IMG/VR virus record: IMGVR_UViG_3300032083_000541
Coordinates: 1-22,785 of that record
DNA from: a virus
DNA length: 22,785 nt
Strand: one strand, 5' to 3'
Part shown: positions 8,618 to 17,025 of the stretch, in pieces
How the letters are laid out: each line of letters opens with the position of its first letter
How positions within the stretch are numbered: the stretch's first letter is position 1
Program-made: the position numbers and the translations under genes
The notes under the pieces: model-generated
Database searches by the model: none
Told to the model about the DNA's origin: nothing
The model's input: only the letters and a program-made list of their open reading frames with translations

Positions 8618-9397
8618 CTACTCATCATCACCGTCATCACCACCGTCATCATCTCCACCGCCGTCATCTCCACCACCATCTCCATCATCACCATCACCGC
8701 TATCACCATCAGAAAAATCTTGATTTGAATAATCAAGTGGTTCTCCCGGTTTTGGTGCCTGAATTTCAGCATCTGTGGGACCAGTATCTTCCTCATTCGC
8801 ACTTACAATTGCACCCGGTTGAATAGCTGTAGACAACGCCTGTAGAGATGCTGTATTACCTGAACCAATATTAAAGAAATCAGCTACATAATCTGATCCA
8901 CTGTATGCATCACCTGTATCATATACAGCAGGAGTATAAGAAGGAGAAAATAAACTATTAACTCCTGTTGGTTGAGCAGGTGTTCCACCACCTTTACCTG
9001 ATCTTACAGGTGGAACTGAAGCATTAATAGCATCCGTTGAACTACGTTGAACTAAATTTGGTCTTTGAAATGGCAGAGAGGTAGGCAAAGCTGATGTAGT
9101 AGACATACCGGTAGATAGTTGGGATGGTTGTGCTGGCACACCCATACCTCCCTTACCGCTTGTTGGAGTAGGAGGTAAAGAACTTAAAGGAGTTTGTAAA
9201 GAAGTTTGGGGTGCTGGTCCTTGAGGAGTTCTATTAACAAGACCAATAGGTTGAGGAGGAACTGGAGTAGTTACAGCAGGTGACACCGTAGCTGTAGGTA
9301 TTGCTGTTGGCTGTACCAAACCACTACCCACACCTGTGAAAGAAGTCTGGCCTGTATTTTGCAAATACTGTTGTTGATCACCAGTAAGAACTACCAT
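8618..9397 (-). CDS. Pro/Thr/Ser-rich low-complexity protein with Asp/Gly tail
   Basis: The 259-residue product is almost wholly low complexity: Pro, Thr, Ser, Gly and Val dominate residues 1-170, with two similar SGKGG(M/G) segments each followed by a PAQP. Residues 227-259 are nearly all Asp and Gly. There is no signal peptide, membrane segment or enzyme motif. It begins ten bases after the 776-residue gene, with AGGA eight bases before its ATG, and lies in the same operon. It is probably a disordered virion-associated or assembly protein. Alternatives are a scaffold-like protein or a flexible linker subunit. I do not recognise a family. Confidence 0.5.
   Translation of the reverse strand: MVVLTGDQQQYLQNTGQTSFTGVGSGLVQPTAIPTATVSPAVTTPVPPQPIGLVNRTPQGPAPQTSLQTPLSSLPPTPTSGKGGMGVPAQPSQLSTGMSTTSALPTSLPFQRPNLVQRSSTDAINASVPPVRSGKGGGTPAQPTGVNSLFSPSYTPAVYDTGDAYSGSDYVADFFNIGSGNTASLQALSTAIQPGAIVSANEEDTGPTDAEIQAPKPGEPLDYSNQDFSDGDSGDGDDGDGGGDDGGGDDDGGDDGDDE
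8621..8719 (-). repeat. Asp/Gly-coding triplet repeat tract
   Basis: The coding strand carries GAT/GAC/GGT/GGC triplets in a run of about 33 codons, seen on the plus strand as CACC, CATC and CGTC repeats. It encodes the acidic tail of the 259-residue protein. Such tracts can change length by slippage. Confidence 0.75.
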
Positions 9398-9407
9398 TTA
9401 TTTCATC

Positions 9408-11738
9408 CTATGCTAGAAATGATTCTAAGCCTTGCTTAATAGGCTTTTGTTGTTTTGTTTTTCCTGTAGCTTCTTTTCTTATATTTTTAACAAAGCCATC
9501 TAATTTCTTTGCACCTGCATTAGATGATCCACTACCAATCATAGCTACCGCATCTGCAGGTATAACATATTCATCAGGGCTTAACAATGCCATATCTGGA
9601 TTATTACCCTCTACATCAAATAAAACTTGATCTGATTGCCCATCACCGGGACCAATAACTTTACCCTCAAAGTATGATTGTATCTGCCCACCTTCTGCTC
9701 TTTGAATTTGTTCAGGCATATCACTATAAAATGTTTTAATTGATAGCCGTTTAGTAGGTGTATCTTCTCTCCCTCTTGTGTGGTGTATGTCACTGTACGC
9801 ACCATACATTGCTCCTTTATCACCTTTAGCAATCTTATTTAAATATTTATCACTACCTGTTGCATAATTCATATTACCAAAAAATAAGTCTAATTCTTTA
9901 TTAGGAGTTAAAGATAATACATTTTTTTCCAAATCTTTTGTACTCTTAGTAGAATTATTATCTAAAGTTTTTAACCATTCTGGTATCTTTTGTCCTGCTT
10001 TTTTATATGAAAGTATAGTTCTATTAACTGCAGTTTTTACTGAACCATGCACACCTTTTTTTGCTTTAGGATTAACTTTAGTCAACCACTGAAAGTCTCC
10101 TCTAGCACTACTGTTAGGATTAATTCTATTAACACCACCAGAACTTTCAATCTGTTTTGTCTTTTGTGCAAACTCTAAAAAAGGAGTAGGGTCTTCAACC
10201 CCTAATCTTTTCATCATAGCTTGTAAAGATATAGGAATATTTACACTATCTGTAGAATTTTTTTTTGAGCCTGTGCTGGTGCTGCCACCATTAGACAAGC
10301 CAACAAGACCACCTTGATTAAATCCAAAACTAGCTCCTGTATTAATTGGTTGTGCTCCTTGACCATATGGAGTTGCAATAGCAGCAGGGTCTTGATTTAA
10401 TCCACCCTGTATCATTGCACCTAGTGCTGCCCCTCCTACCGCATTAGAAATAAATTTATCCACCTCCGATGCTGCTTTTCTTTTCTGAAGTATCTCTTCT
10501 TCTTTTCTTTTCTCTTCAGATGCTACAGTATCTTCTTCAACCTGAGTATCAACTTCTTTTGCTTCGGGTGTTCCACCTTCAGCTAATGTAACAGTATCTT
10601 CTTCCTCATATCTAAATGGTGTTAAGGGTGATTGAAGTCCACCCTCTAAAGCAAGTCTAGTATAATCCTCTTGACTTAAATCTCCTTGAGTAAATTCACC
10701 ACCAGTTACTCTTAAATCTCTAGGAGTATATGTGCTTTCTAATGCAGCTAAACCTTCATCTGCATTAGGATCAAATTCTGGAGGAGCCATCAAACCTTCT
10801 ACCGCACCGAATGCTAGGGGAGTATAGGTTGATGGTCTTTGCAATAATGCACCTGCCATTTGAGTAGTTGTTAGTGGTGCCTGACCCGCTTTTTGTAAAG
10901 CTTCTTGAGCAGCTACTGCACCTTTTACACCAAAGTCTCTAACAAATGTTGTTGCTGGAACCTCACCAGCAGCAAATGGGGCTGTAAAAGAAGTTCCTGA
11001 TTGTTTAGCTAATTCTACAGGAACATTAACCAATTGCTGTCCTGCTTGTCCTGCTTGTCCTGCAAACTGTGGCACCTGTGTTGCTACTTGCTGTGCTGCT
11101 TTTGCCCCTTCTGCTGCTGCCTGTGCTGCAGGAAGAACATTAGCAGTAGCACCGGGAGCTTGAGCAGCTACTTGTGAAAACTGTGCAATATCTAATGGTG
11201 TATACTTTAAGTTAGCTAATTGCTCTGCATTAAGACCAAATGCAATTGGTGTACTGTCAGTAATTGCTGAAGTAGCTCCAGATGTAGCTGCCCCTGTAGT
11301 TGCACCTTCTGCTCCAATTGCTGCTAGCTCACCAGCACTTGGACCCATCATACCCGCCATAATACCACTAGTAGCACCAGATACTAAACCACCTATAAGA
11401 GCATCAGTTGGTGATTGACCTGCTGCAAGTCCACCAGCAAATGAACCAAGACCTGCACCAATTCCAGCACCGAAAGCACCACTTCCAATAGCTGTGCCAA
11501 TGCCGGGACCAAGCAATACACTACCAGCAATTGCACCTACGGCTGGCAACAGTGATTTAAAACTAAATGCTTCAGGTAGTCCTGTATCAGGATTAATAGT
11601 TAACTGACCTACACTAGCAAGACCAGCAAGCTCATCTGGTCTAACATGCAAAAGCTCTGTATCCCCATAACGCCCCTTTGCTGCCATCAATCCAGCTATG
11701 CCGCTATAAGGAGCATTTTGATTCGTCATTCCTACCAT
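9408..11738 (-). CDS. Virion protein with embedded transglycosylase-like domain
   Basis: This 776-residue protein has several parts. Residues 24-58 carry DTELLHV and LTINPDTGL, the module shared with the 772-residue protein. Residues 60-150 are Gly/Ala-rich and hydrophobic, with glycine-zipper-like patterns. Residues 373-420 are charged, and GGLVGL lies at 476-481. Residues about 515-660 look like a lytic transglycosylase or lysozyme-like domain: IESSGG (candidate catalytic Glu531) is followed by NPNSSARGDFQW. The C-terminus has GPGDGQSD (696-703) and DEYVIPADAVAMIG, a pattern known from marine phage structural proteins. It may open peptidoglycan during entry while glycine-rich segments insert in a membrane. 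The first ATG is chosen because GGAG lies eight bases upstream. Confidence 0.6.
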   Translation of the reverse strand: MVGMTNQNAPYSGIAGLMAAKGRYGDTELLHVRPDELAGLASVGQLTINPDTGLPEAFSFKSLLPAVGAIAGSVLLGPGIGTAIGSGAFGAGIGAGLGSFAGGLAAGQSPTDALIGGLVSGATSGIMAGMMGPSAGELAAIGAEGATTGAATSGATSAITDSTPIAFGLNAEQLANLKYTPLDIAQFSQVAAQAPGATANVLPAAQAAAEGAKAAQQVATQVPQFAGQAGQAGQQLVNVPVELAKQSGTSFTAPFAAGEVPATTFVRDFGVKGAVAAQEALQKAGQAPLTTTQMAGALLQRPSTYTPLAFGAVEGLMAPPEFDPNADEGLAALESTYTPRDLRVTGGEFTQGDLSQEDYTRLALEGGLQSPLTPFRYEEEDTVTLAEGGTPEAKEVDTQVEEDTVASEEKRKEEEILQKRKAASEVDKFISNAVGGAALGAMIQGGLNQDPAAIATPYGQGAQPINTGASFGFNQGGLVGLSNGGSTSTGSKKNSTDSVNIPISLQAMMKRLGVEDPTPFLEFAQKTKQIESSGGVNRINPNSSARGDFQWLTKVNPKAKKGVHGSVKTAVNRTILSYKKAGQKIPEWLKTLDNNSTKSTKDLEKNVLSLTPNKELDLFFGNMNYATGSDKYLNKIAKGDKGAMYGAYSDIHHTRGREDTPTKRLSIKTFYSDMPEQIQRAEGGQIQSYFEGKVIGPGDGQSDQVLFDVEGNNPDMALLSPDEYVIPADAVAMIGSGSSNAGAKKLDGFVKNIRKEATGKTKQQKPIKQGLESFLA

Positions 11739-11746
11739 CTATAATT

Positions 11747-11750
11747 CTCC
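11747..11750 (-). promoter_or_regulatory. Ribosome-binding site GGAG deciding the 776-residue start
   Basis: GGAG on the minus strand lies eight bases before the ATG at 11738. The next in-frame ATG, nine bases on, has its AGGA only one base away, so the first ATG is preferred. Confidence 0.55.
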
Positions 11751-11766
11751 AAGTTATATTTTATAT

Positions 11767-11795
11767 ATTATACAATAAAAATTAGTTTTATGCAA
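11767..11795 (-). promoter_or_regulatory. Candidate sigma70-type promoter for the virion-core genes
   Basis: On the minus strand, TTGCAT (11795-11790) is followed after exactly 17 bases by a perfect TATAAT (11772-11767). The start point would fall near 11760, just ahead of the 776-residue gene. The -10 box and spacing are ideal; the -35 matches TTGACA at three of six positions. It is the only sizeable non-coding gap among the left-hand structural genes. Confidence 0.5.
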
Positions 11796-11800
11796 AACTA
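11777..11800 (-). terminator. Candidate hairpin terminator or operator after the 90-residue gene
   Basis: TAGTTTT (11783-11789) and AAAACTA (11794-11800) form a seven-pair inverted repeat around ATGC. On the minus strand AUUUUU follows directly. The right arm includes the TAG stop of the 90-residue gene. The stem has a single G-C pair, so termination would be weak. The same palindrome overlaps the -35 box of the candidate promoter and could instead be an operator. Confidence 0.4.
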
Positions 11801-12070
11801 GTGAAAATCAACCCAAGCATTATTTACATAACCTTTAAACTTGCCAGAGCTAGCTGAGTATGCTACATAACCACTTTGAGGTCTACCTATCTCTGTGACA
11901 GTTACAACAGAGTAAATTTTAGTTGAAGGTCTAGCATCTAATTCTATGTCTCTACTCTCTAATAAAAATTTTATTTCTGATGCCCATGTATTAATTGAAT
12001 TATATAGTTGAAGTAATTCTTCATCAGTGATATTATAATTAACACTAAAGTTAGGATATGAAAAAGACAT
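11798..12070 (-). CDS. Small phage structural protein
   Basis: This 90-residue protein has an N-terminal helical part (ITDEELLQLYNSINTWASEI) and a beta-rich C-terminus in which GYVAYSASSGKFKGYVNNAW resembles short turns found in phage tail-fibre proteins. It has no signal peptide and no Cys. Its ATG overlaps the stop of the 628-residue gene by one base (TAATG), so the two are translationally coupled. A minor tail or fibre-attachment component is likely from context and from the C-terminal pattern. No family with a known function was recognised. Confidence 0.5.
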   Translation of the reverse strand: MSFSYPNFSVNYNITDEELLQLYNSINTWASEIKFLLESRDIELDARPSTKIYSVVTVTEIGRPQSGYVAYSASSGKFKGYVNNAWVDFH

Positions 12071-13956
12071 TATCGTTTACCTGCTGGTTGCATAGCTATT
12101 CTAACACTACCCCATTTCCAAGACGTATTAATATCAGACGTTGATACTCTAACATTAGCCTGTCTACCCCTAGCCCTCATATCAATTTTTCTAGTTTGAT
12201 TTGTTATATCGAAAGGACCAACTTCCGTTGTAGAATCTGAAGGAAAATCTTTAACATTTAAAGAAAATTTAATTGTCCCTTGATTGATATCATAGTCAGG
12301 AATAATTCTATCCATAAACATAATATCATCACCATCACCCATATCAAAATCAGCACTTTCAATAAAAGAAGATAGTGCTTGACCATCACCAGAGAAAACA
12401 GAAGTTGGCTCATTAAGCCAAAGGTACTGTGGGTTAGTTGTTGAAACTGTACCGCTTACTGCTCCAGTTGCTACCGTATCAAGGAAAATAGAATCATCAA
12501 TATAGGTAGTATAAAAATTACTTCCGTAGACCCAAGTATTTTCCATATAATTATATATTACATAACCATTAGGTTCATTTGATCCTTCTTTAGGATATAA
12601 CCAAATAACCTCATGAAACTCAGAATTAAGTCCTGCAAATACTTTAGACTTTTGAGTCATATTAAAATCATCATATAAAAATCTTCTAATGGTACAATCT
12701 AATTTTTTAACCGAACCATCAAAGACATAAAAATCAGTATCGCCCATCCAGAATGTTCTACCACCAACATCAATTGCAGCATGTAGACCAATTAAACCAC
12801 AGTTCGTACCGACTTGAGCTAATCTAAAAGTAAACGGAGGACCAACATACTGTAAAGTATATAGAGCATTGTCAGTGTAAATAAGAATAGCATTACGTCC
12901 TCGCACACCTCCTATAATTCTAGTACCATCAATTAACTGTAGCTCACCTGATGTAGAAGAAACTGAAGGAGTCCAGTTAGAAAAACTTTCTTGATCAGAC
13001 CATCTTACTAGTAATGGATTAAATACAGATGTTGCAAACTCTTCCGTACCTAAAGCAATAACATGTCTATCGTTGGGAGAAATAACAATGCTATTTATCT
13101 GCTCTGGAGATGTTGGTACAATACTTGCTCTAACAGGGGTTAAACTAGCCGTAGCATCCCAGTGAATTAACTGTCCCCCCGCTCTAGCTGCTAATAAATC
13201 TTCACCAAAGTTGTCTAAAGACCACTGTGTTCCTAAGAAAACAATATTAGAAGATTCTGCCGGGCTATTCCAAGCTCTTTCTCCTGTTGCAGAAGCACCT
13301 GCATTATATACACCAGCACCATATCCTAATCCTTGAATAGGATTTGACTTACCTGATGCTAATAAAAAGAATGCAACTCCACTACCTTGATTTGTTTCAG
13401 TGCTAGTAGCTATGCTAGTTACACTAATAAAGAAATTATTTAATCCTTGAACACTAACAACCTCAAAGGTTGGACCACCGAAAGAAGAGGCAGAAAAGTC
13501 TAAGCCATCTGTTCCAAATCCATTAATAGATGTATTAGAAAATTCTACAAAGTCACCAACGGCTCGACCATTATTATTAGAACTAACTTCAATTAAAGGT
13601 GATCCAGCAGCAGTATTGAAACTTCCTCCAGTTCCTAAATCTCCAATACTAACAGTGCTGACAATTGGTGTTACATCATAAGGAAAATCACTATATACAA
13701 CGTATAATTTACTTTCAGTGCCAAACCCTAAAAGTTTTTCTGTATTATTATTTGTCCATGCAAGCAAATCTCTTGCTATTCCAATAAAAGAGTTATCAAT
13801 AAATTTTTGATACCCCCTTAAATTTTCAGGTTTACCTTCTCTAAATCTGACCCGATCACCATCAAACCACTTGCCCTCCTCAGAATACTGAGTAGACTCT
13901 CGGTGAAACCCCGGCTTGAAATTTAATTTCTCTAATTTTGAAGTAGTAGATGGCAT
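12070..13956 (-). CDS. Tail hub/nozzle-like protein (P22 gp10 stabilisation-protein-like)
   Basis: The 628-residue protein opens with KPGFHRE, then GKWFDGDRVRFREGKPE. That motif is found at the start of many short-tailed phage tail proteins related to the P22 gp10 stabilisation family. The body has repeated beta-strand segments with Trp and Gly-Asp turns (for example VRWSDQESFSNWTP and MGDTDFYVFDG), consistent with a beta-propeller-like core. Such a protein would plug or extend the tail tube below the portal and adaptor and retain packaged DNA. Its context fits: a fibre gene lies six bases before it and a small structural gene follows. A T7 gp12-like tail tubular protein B is the alternative. 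Confidence 0.6.
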   Translation of the reverse strand: MPSTTSKLEKLNFKPGFHRESTQYSEEGKWFDGDRVRFREGKPENLRGYQKFIDNSFIGIARDLLAWTNNNTEKLLGFGTESKLYVVYSDFPYDVTPIVSTVSIGDLGTGGSFNTAAGSPLIEVSSNNNGRAVGDFVEFSNTSINGFGTDGLDFSASSFGGPTFEVVSVQGLNNFFISVTSIATSTETNQGSGVAFFLLASGKSNPIQGLGYGAGVYNAGASATGERAWNSPAESSNIVFLGTQWSLDNFGEDLLAARAGGQLIHWDATASLTPVRASIVPTSPEQINSIVISPNDRHVIALGTEEFATSVFNPLLVRWSDQESFSNWTPSVSSTSGELQLIDGTRIIGGVRGRNAILIYTDNALYTLQYVGPPFTFRLAQVGTNCGLIGLHAAIDVGGRTFWMGDTDFYVFDGSVKKLDCTIRRFLYDDFNMTQKSKVFAGLNSEFHEVIWLYPKEGSNEPNGYVIYNYMENTWVYGSNFYTTYIDDSIFLDTVATGAVSGTVSTTNPQYLWLNEPTSVFSGDGQALSSFIESADFDMGDGDDIMFMDRIIPDYDINQGTIKFSLNVKDFPSDSTTEVGPFDITNQTRKIDMRARGRQANVRVSTSDINTSWKWGSVRIAMQPAGKR

Positions 13957-13962
13957 ATGTTT

Positions 13963-14940
13963 TTATCCAAATGAAGATACTAAAACCATATCAATTGCAC
14001 TTACACCCCGAACATTGTAAACCAACATATCTACAGCACTAGCTACTGTAGATAAAACAGGAATCTCTGCATCAGGAAAATTGTAACTATCTCCATATGA
14101 TAGTGTCCGACTTCCAGTGTTATCCTGAAATACATAGATATATCCACTCTGTCCCGGCAATGCATTTGATGGATTCTGCAAAGTTCTATTGCCCGTTAAA
14201 GAAACAAAGAAGGTAGTGGCTGTCGATAGATCAAGAGCAATTGATGCTGCTTCTGTTAGAGTAACAGGTGGAACTACAAGTTGACCAGAGAATGTAGCTT
14301 GTGAATTAAATGTTGCACTTCCTGCTACACTAACAATATTTAAAACTGCATTAGAAACAACTGCTGAATCAGCCGCAATAGAGGTTGTATATATACTAGT
14401 GGCTGATACACTTGTAGCAAAGCCCACCGCAGATGCAAAGGTTACAGGTTTATTAAAAGTATTAGTATCTGTAAAAGTATTAGCCGAAGATAGTTTTGCA
14501 AAGCTAGCAGTTGTTTCAGCAGTTAAATAATCAAGACCATAAACAGAAACACTATCACAGAAAAACATTTTTTTGCTGCCGCTTGCAACTGTTGATCCTG
14601 AACCAGAGCCTGACCCACTTTTCAAAGTAATTACTGCTGAATTTTCTCTGGTAGTCTTGTCGTTAATAATATAAGCTTTAGATTTTTCTGGAACAATAAC
14701 ATTTAAGCTAGCAGAAACAGTTCCAGATAATTCTAAAAGGGGACTACGAGATTGATCTGACGTTCCGTCATTAGCTGTTAAGGTTACATCCGCACTAGAA
14801 ACAGTAATGGTAGTGTATGCAGCAATAGCCTCATCTACTAGATCAATAACATTTTGATTTAGAATAGAACCCCAACTGTTAGGATTTTCTCCATCACCTT
14901 GTTTTTCTAATCTAATTCTAGAAGTATAAGTACTGGGCAT
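13963..14940 (-). CDS. Tail fibre protein
   Basis: This 325-residue protein begins MPSTYTSRIRLEKQGDGENP then NSWG, an N-terminal virion-attachment module I know from marine phage fibres. A Ser/Gly linker follows at about residues 108-120. The middle is a repetitive Thr/Ser/Ala/Val shaft (residues about 155-220), and the C-terminal beta domain contains LTGNRTLQNPSNALPGQSGY and TGSRTLSYG. It would bind the tail through residues 1-90 and project the C-terminal part. AGGA nine bases upstream supports the ATG. It lies two bases after the small secreted-protein gene. No Ser-Asp-Lys autoprotease (chaperone) motif was seen. Whether it or the glycine-rich proteins contact the receptor is not known. 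Confidence 0.75.
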   Translation of the reverse strand: MPSTYTSRIRLEKQGDGENPNSWGSILNQNVIDLVDEAIAAYTTITVSSADVTLTANDGTSDQSRSPLLELSGTVSASLNVIVPEKSKAYIINDKTTRENSAVITLKSGSGSGSGSTVASGSKKMFFCDSVSVYGLDYLTAETTASFAKLSSANTFTDTNTFNKPVTFASAVGFATSVSATSIYTTSIAADSAVVSNAVLNIVSVAGSATFNSQATFSGQLVVPPVTLTEAASIALDLSTATTFFVSLTGNRTLQNPSNALPGQSGYIYVFQDNTGSRTLSYGDSYNFPDAEIPVLSTVASAVDMLVYNVRGVSAIDMVLVSSFG

Positions 14941-14942
14941 TC

Positions 14943-15317
14943 TTAAATTCCTTTTCCTTCAACACCTGTTGCTACTATATAACCTTTAAAATAGGTATAA
15001 ACAGGTGACTTAATTTTAAGTATAAGAGTATTTCTATTGTTATAATCTTTGTAACTTCCAATAATATCAGTAATTAAAAATATTTGTGGTGGTCTTATTT
15101 CTAGACAATTAGAATTAATAGTATTTTTATAGACAGTTAAGTTAAGTTTTTCTTGACTTTTAGTATCAGCATAAGCTATATCCATTATAGCTTTTTCTTT
15201 TTTACACATAAAAAGTACAATTACTTTGTCACCAATTTGCCAAGTATTTGCTAGAGCTACACTATAATTAGGCACCAATAAAAATAATAAAATAGCTGCT
15301 AAAATTATTTTTTTCAT
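14943..15317 (-). CDS. Small secreted protein of unknown function
   Basis: I place the start at the ATG at 15317 (124 residues), where the protein begins with a classic signal peptide: MKKI, a hydrophobic core AILLFLLV, then SVALAN as a probable cleavage region. A longer frame to 15350 would bury this signal. The mature part is about 100 residues, beta-rich, with two cysteines (in FMCKKE and NSNCLE) that could pair in the periplasm. It begins one base after the PP-loop gene ends. The family is not recognised. A periplasmic factor such as superinfection exclusion, or a partner of the enzyme next door, is speculation from the cassette context. Confidence 0.6.
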   Translation of the reverse strand: MKKIILAAILLFLLVPNYSVALANTWQIGDKVIVLFMCKKEKAIMDIAYADTKSQEKLNLTVYKNTINSNCLEIRPPQIFLITDIIGSYKDYNNRNTLILKIKSPVYTYFKGYIVATGVEGKGI

Positions 15318-15318
15318 T

Positions 15319-17025
15319 TTAATTAATAAACCTTTGTAGTGAATCTCCATATTTATCTTTTAACAAGTCGGTATTAGTTGAGGTATCTCCAGCATAAATA
15401 ATATTATTATTATTATCTATTGCTATAGTGCTTCCCCATCTAACTCTTAAAGAACCATGTTTTAATTTTTTATCTCTATAATCTGCATCTGAGGTATAAT
15501 CAAAGATGTAATCTTTCGCTGTAAATTTATATGACTCTAAAGTATCTTTAATTTTTTTATCAGGATTTGAAATAGACCATTTTTGAAAATCATCAGTTCT
15601 AAAGAAGGAACGAGAGTTAGCTAAATCATTTTTGTTTTTAACAAGAGACAATGCTCTATAAGTTACCTCGTCCCATTTTAAATTAAAATTCCACCACCAA
15701 AATAAATCTCCAATAGAAGATATAGTATAAGGACATTTAGAATTAAATAATTTTATTTCATCTATGTTGTCAGGATGTTTTTCTTTTAAAAATTCATCTA
15801 CCGTCATAAGAAATAGTTCAGGATGGGACATCAATCCTGATGAGCCAAAAAGTTGATCGCCACATTCACCTGTAACAGATATACCAGTACCTAAATTATT
15901 TTCAATGTGTTTTAGAATGGGAGAGAAAAAAGGTTTATCCATGTAATATTTATCAGGGTCTTTTACTGGTTCTACAACTTTTTCTGTTTGAATTTTCCCA
16001 TCAATATAATTATTCCAAAATAAAGAATACTCTTCAATAGAAGCGTCAGTATAAATAATTTTTAATCTATCGTGCCAATCAGACGGTTTAGATTTTAATA
16101 GACTTACTAATGCTACTGTGCTATCTATTCCGCCACTCCAGTATACTTTTATTTCCTTATCTTCATTCCATAGATTTACACCTGTTTCATCTGCTACTTC
16201 TATAAAGGTTTTTGTAAATCCTGTAGCGTCAGGTATTGGACTACCCTCTAACTTTAAATTACTAGATAAAGTATTTGTTCGATCAATAGCATTCCAAAGA
16301 CAATGAATATCTTTTCCTATAGCATCTAAAGTTGTTTTTTTATATTCACCCGATCCAACTCTTAAAAAATCTGGACGAGCAAAAATTAATTTATCACCTA
16401 GTGCATCTGTTGATACATCAACCGATGTCTGAGTTTCAAAATTAAATATATCAACAAATTTATCTAAAACTTTTATACTACAATCAATATCTAATGGACC
16501 GAAAACACTTCTAATTCGTCCAACACCTACAGCAGTATGTAAAAGAATTGCACACTCTACACATTCTTCTTCAGGTATAGGATTAATAAATTCATCTTGA
16601 TTATTTAAAATATCTACACAAGTTTGAGGATCAGTAGCATCTAAAATTTCTTGACGTCTAGTTTGATATAATTCCTCAATAAATAATCTAGATGCATTAT
16701 TCTTAAATTGTTGTAATGCATTGTCAACTTTTTCTTCTTTAGTATTTCCTATAACTGTAGTTGCTTGGTCTTCAGTTATTTCTGATCTAAGGAATTGTTC
16801 AACTTGTGTAATGTTTTCAGGTTCTGGAAAATACCAATCTCTGTTTTTTACATATTGATTATCAAATCTTTCAAGTACAACTTTTTTAACAGTTAGTAAA
16901 TCTTTCCACTGCTCTTCAAAATCTGTCTTATCTGCATTAAGAACCATAACCTTTAGATCAATATCAGAAGGTGATTTATCACTTCCCGGTATTGGATTAT
17001 CTATTCTTTTTAATACTAAACTCAT
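15319..17025 (-). CDS. PP-loop / asparagine-synthase-like ATP-dependent enzyme
   Basis: This 568-residue protein carries the PP-loop SGGIDSTVAL at residues 297-306 and GECGDQLFG at 386-394, matching the GExxDxxFG signature of the asparagine-synthase C-terminal domain. Such enzymes adenylate a carboxylate or other oxygen and transfer nitrogen or sulfur. The protein lacks a Cys at position 2, so the usual N-terminal glutaminase is absent. Instead, residues 1-290 form an unrecognised region containing EEECVECA. The C-terminal 150 residues are Trp/Asp-rich. Ammonia or another nucleophile would need another source. Related PP-loop proteins amidate surface sugars (WbpG type), but the substrate here is unknown. 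Its ATG overlaps the upstream microprotein's TGA (ATGA). The fold is well supported; the reaction is not. Confidence 0.75.
   Translation of the reverse strand: MSLVLKRIDNPIPGSDKSPSDIDLKVMVLNADKTDFEEQWKDLLTVKKVVLERFDNQYVKNRDWYFPEPENITQVEQFLRSEITEDQATTVIGNTKEEKVDNALQQFKNNASRLFIEELYQTRRQEILDATDPQTCVDILNNQDEFINPIPEEECVECAILLHTAVGVGRIRSVFGPLDIDCSIKVLDKFVDIFNFETQTSVDVSTDALGDKLIFARPDFLRVGSGEYKKTTLDAIGKDIHCLWNAIDRTNTLSSNLKLEGSPIPDATGFTKTFIEVADETGVNLWNEDKEIKVYWSGGIDSTVALVSLLKSKPSDWHDRLKIIYTDASIEEYSLFWNNYIDGKIQTEKVVEPVKDPDKYYMDKPFFSPILKHIENNLGTGISVTGECGDQLFGSSGLMSHPELFLMTVDEFLKEKHPDNIDEIKLFNSKCPYTISSIGDLFWWWNFNLKWDEVTYRALSLVKNKNDLANSRSFFRTDDFQKWSISNPDKKIKDTLESYKFTAKDYIFDYTSDADYRDKKLKHGSLRVRWGSTIAIDNNNNIIYAGDTSTNTDLLKDKYGDSLQRFIN

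Noticed and set aside
8605-8802. Minus-strand ORF of 65 residues rich in Met and Val
   Set aside because: It is an alternate-frame reading of the Asp/Gly triplet tract and overlaps the 259-residue gene entirely.
9611-9832. 73-residue minus-strand ORF within the 776-residue gene
   Set aside because: It is in another frame inside the conserved transglycosylase and VIPAD coding region, with no independent support.
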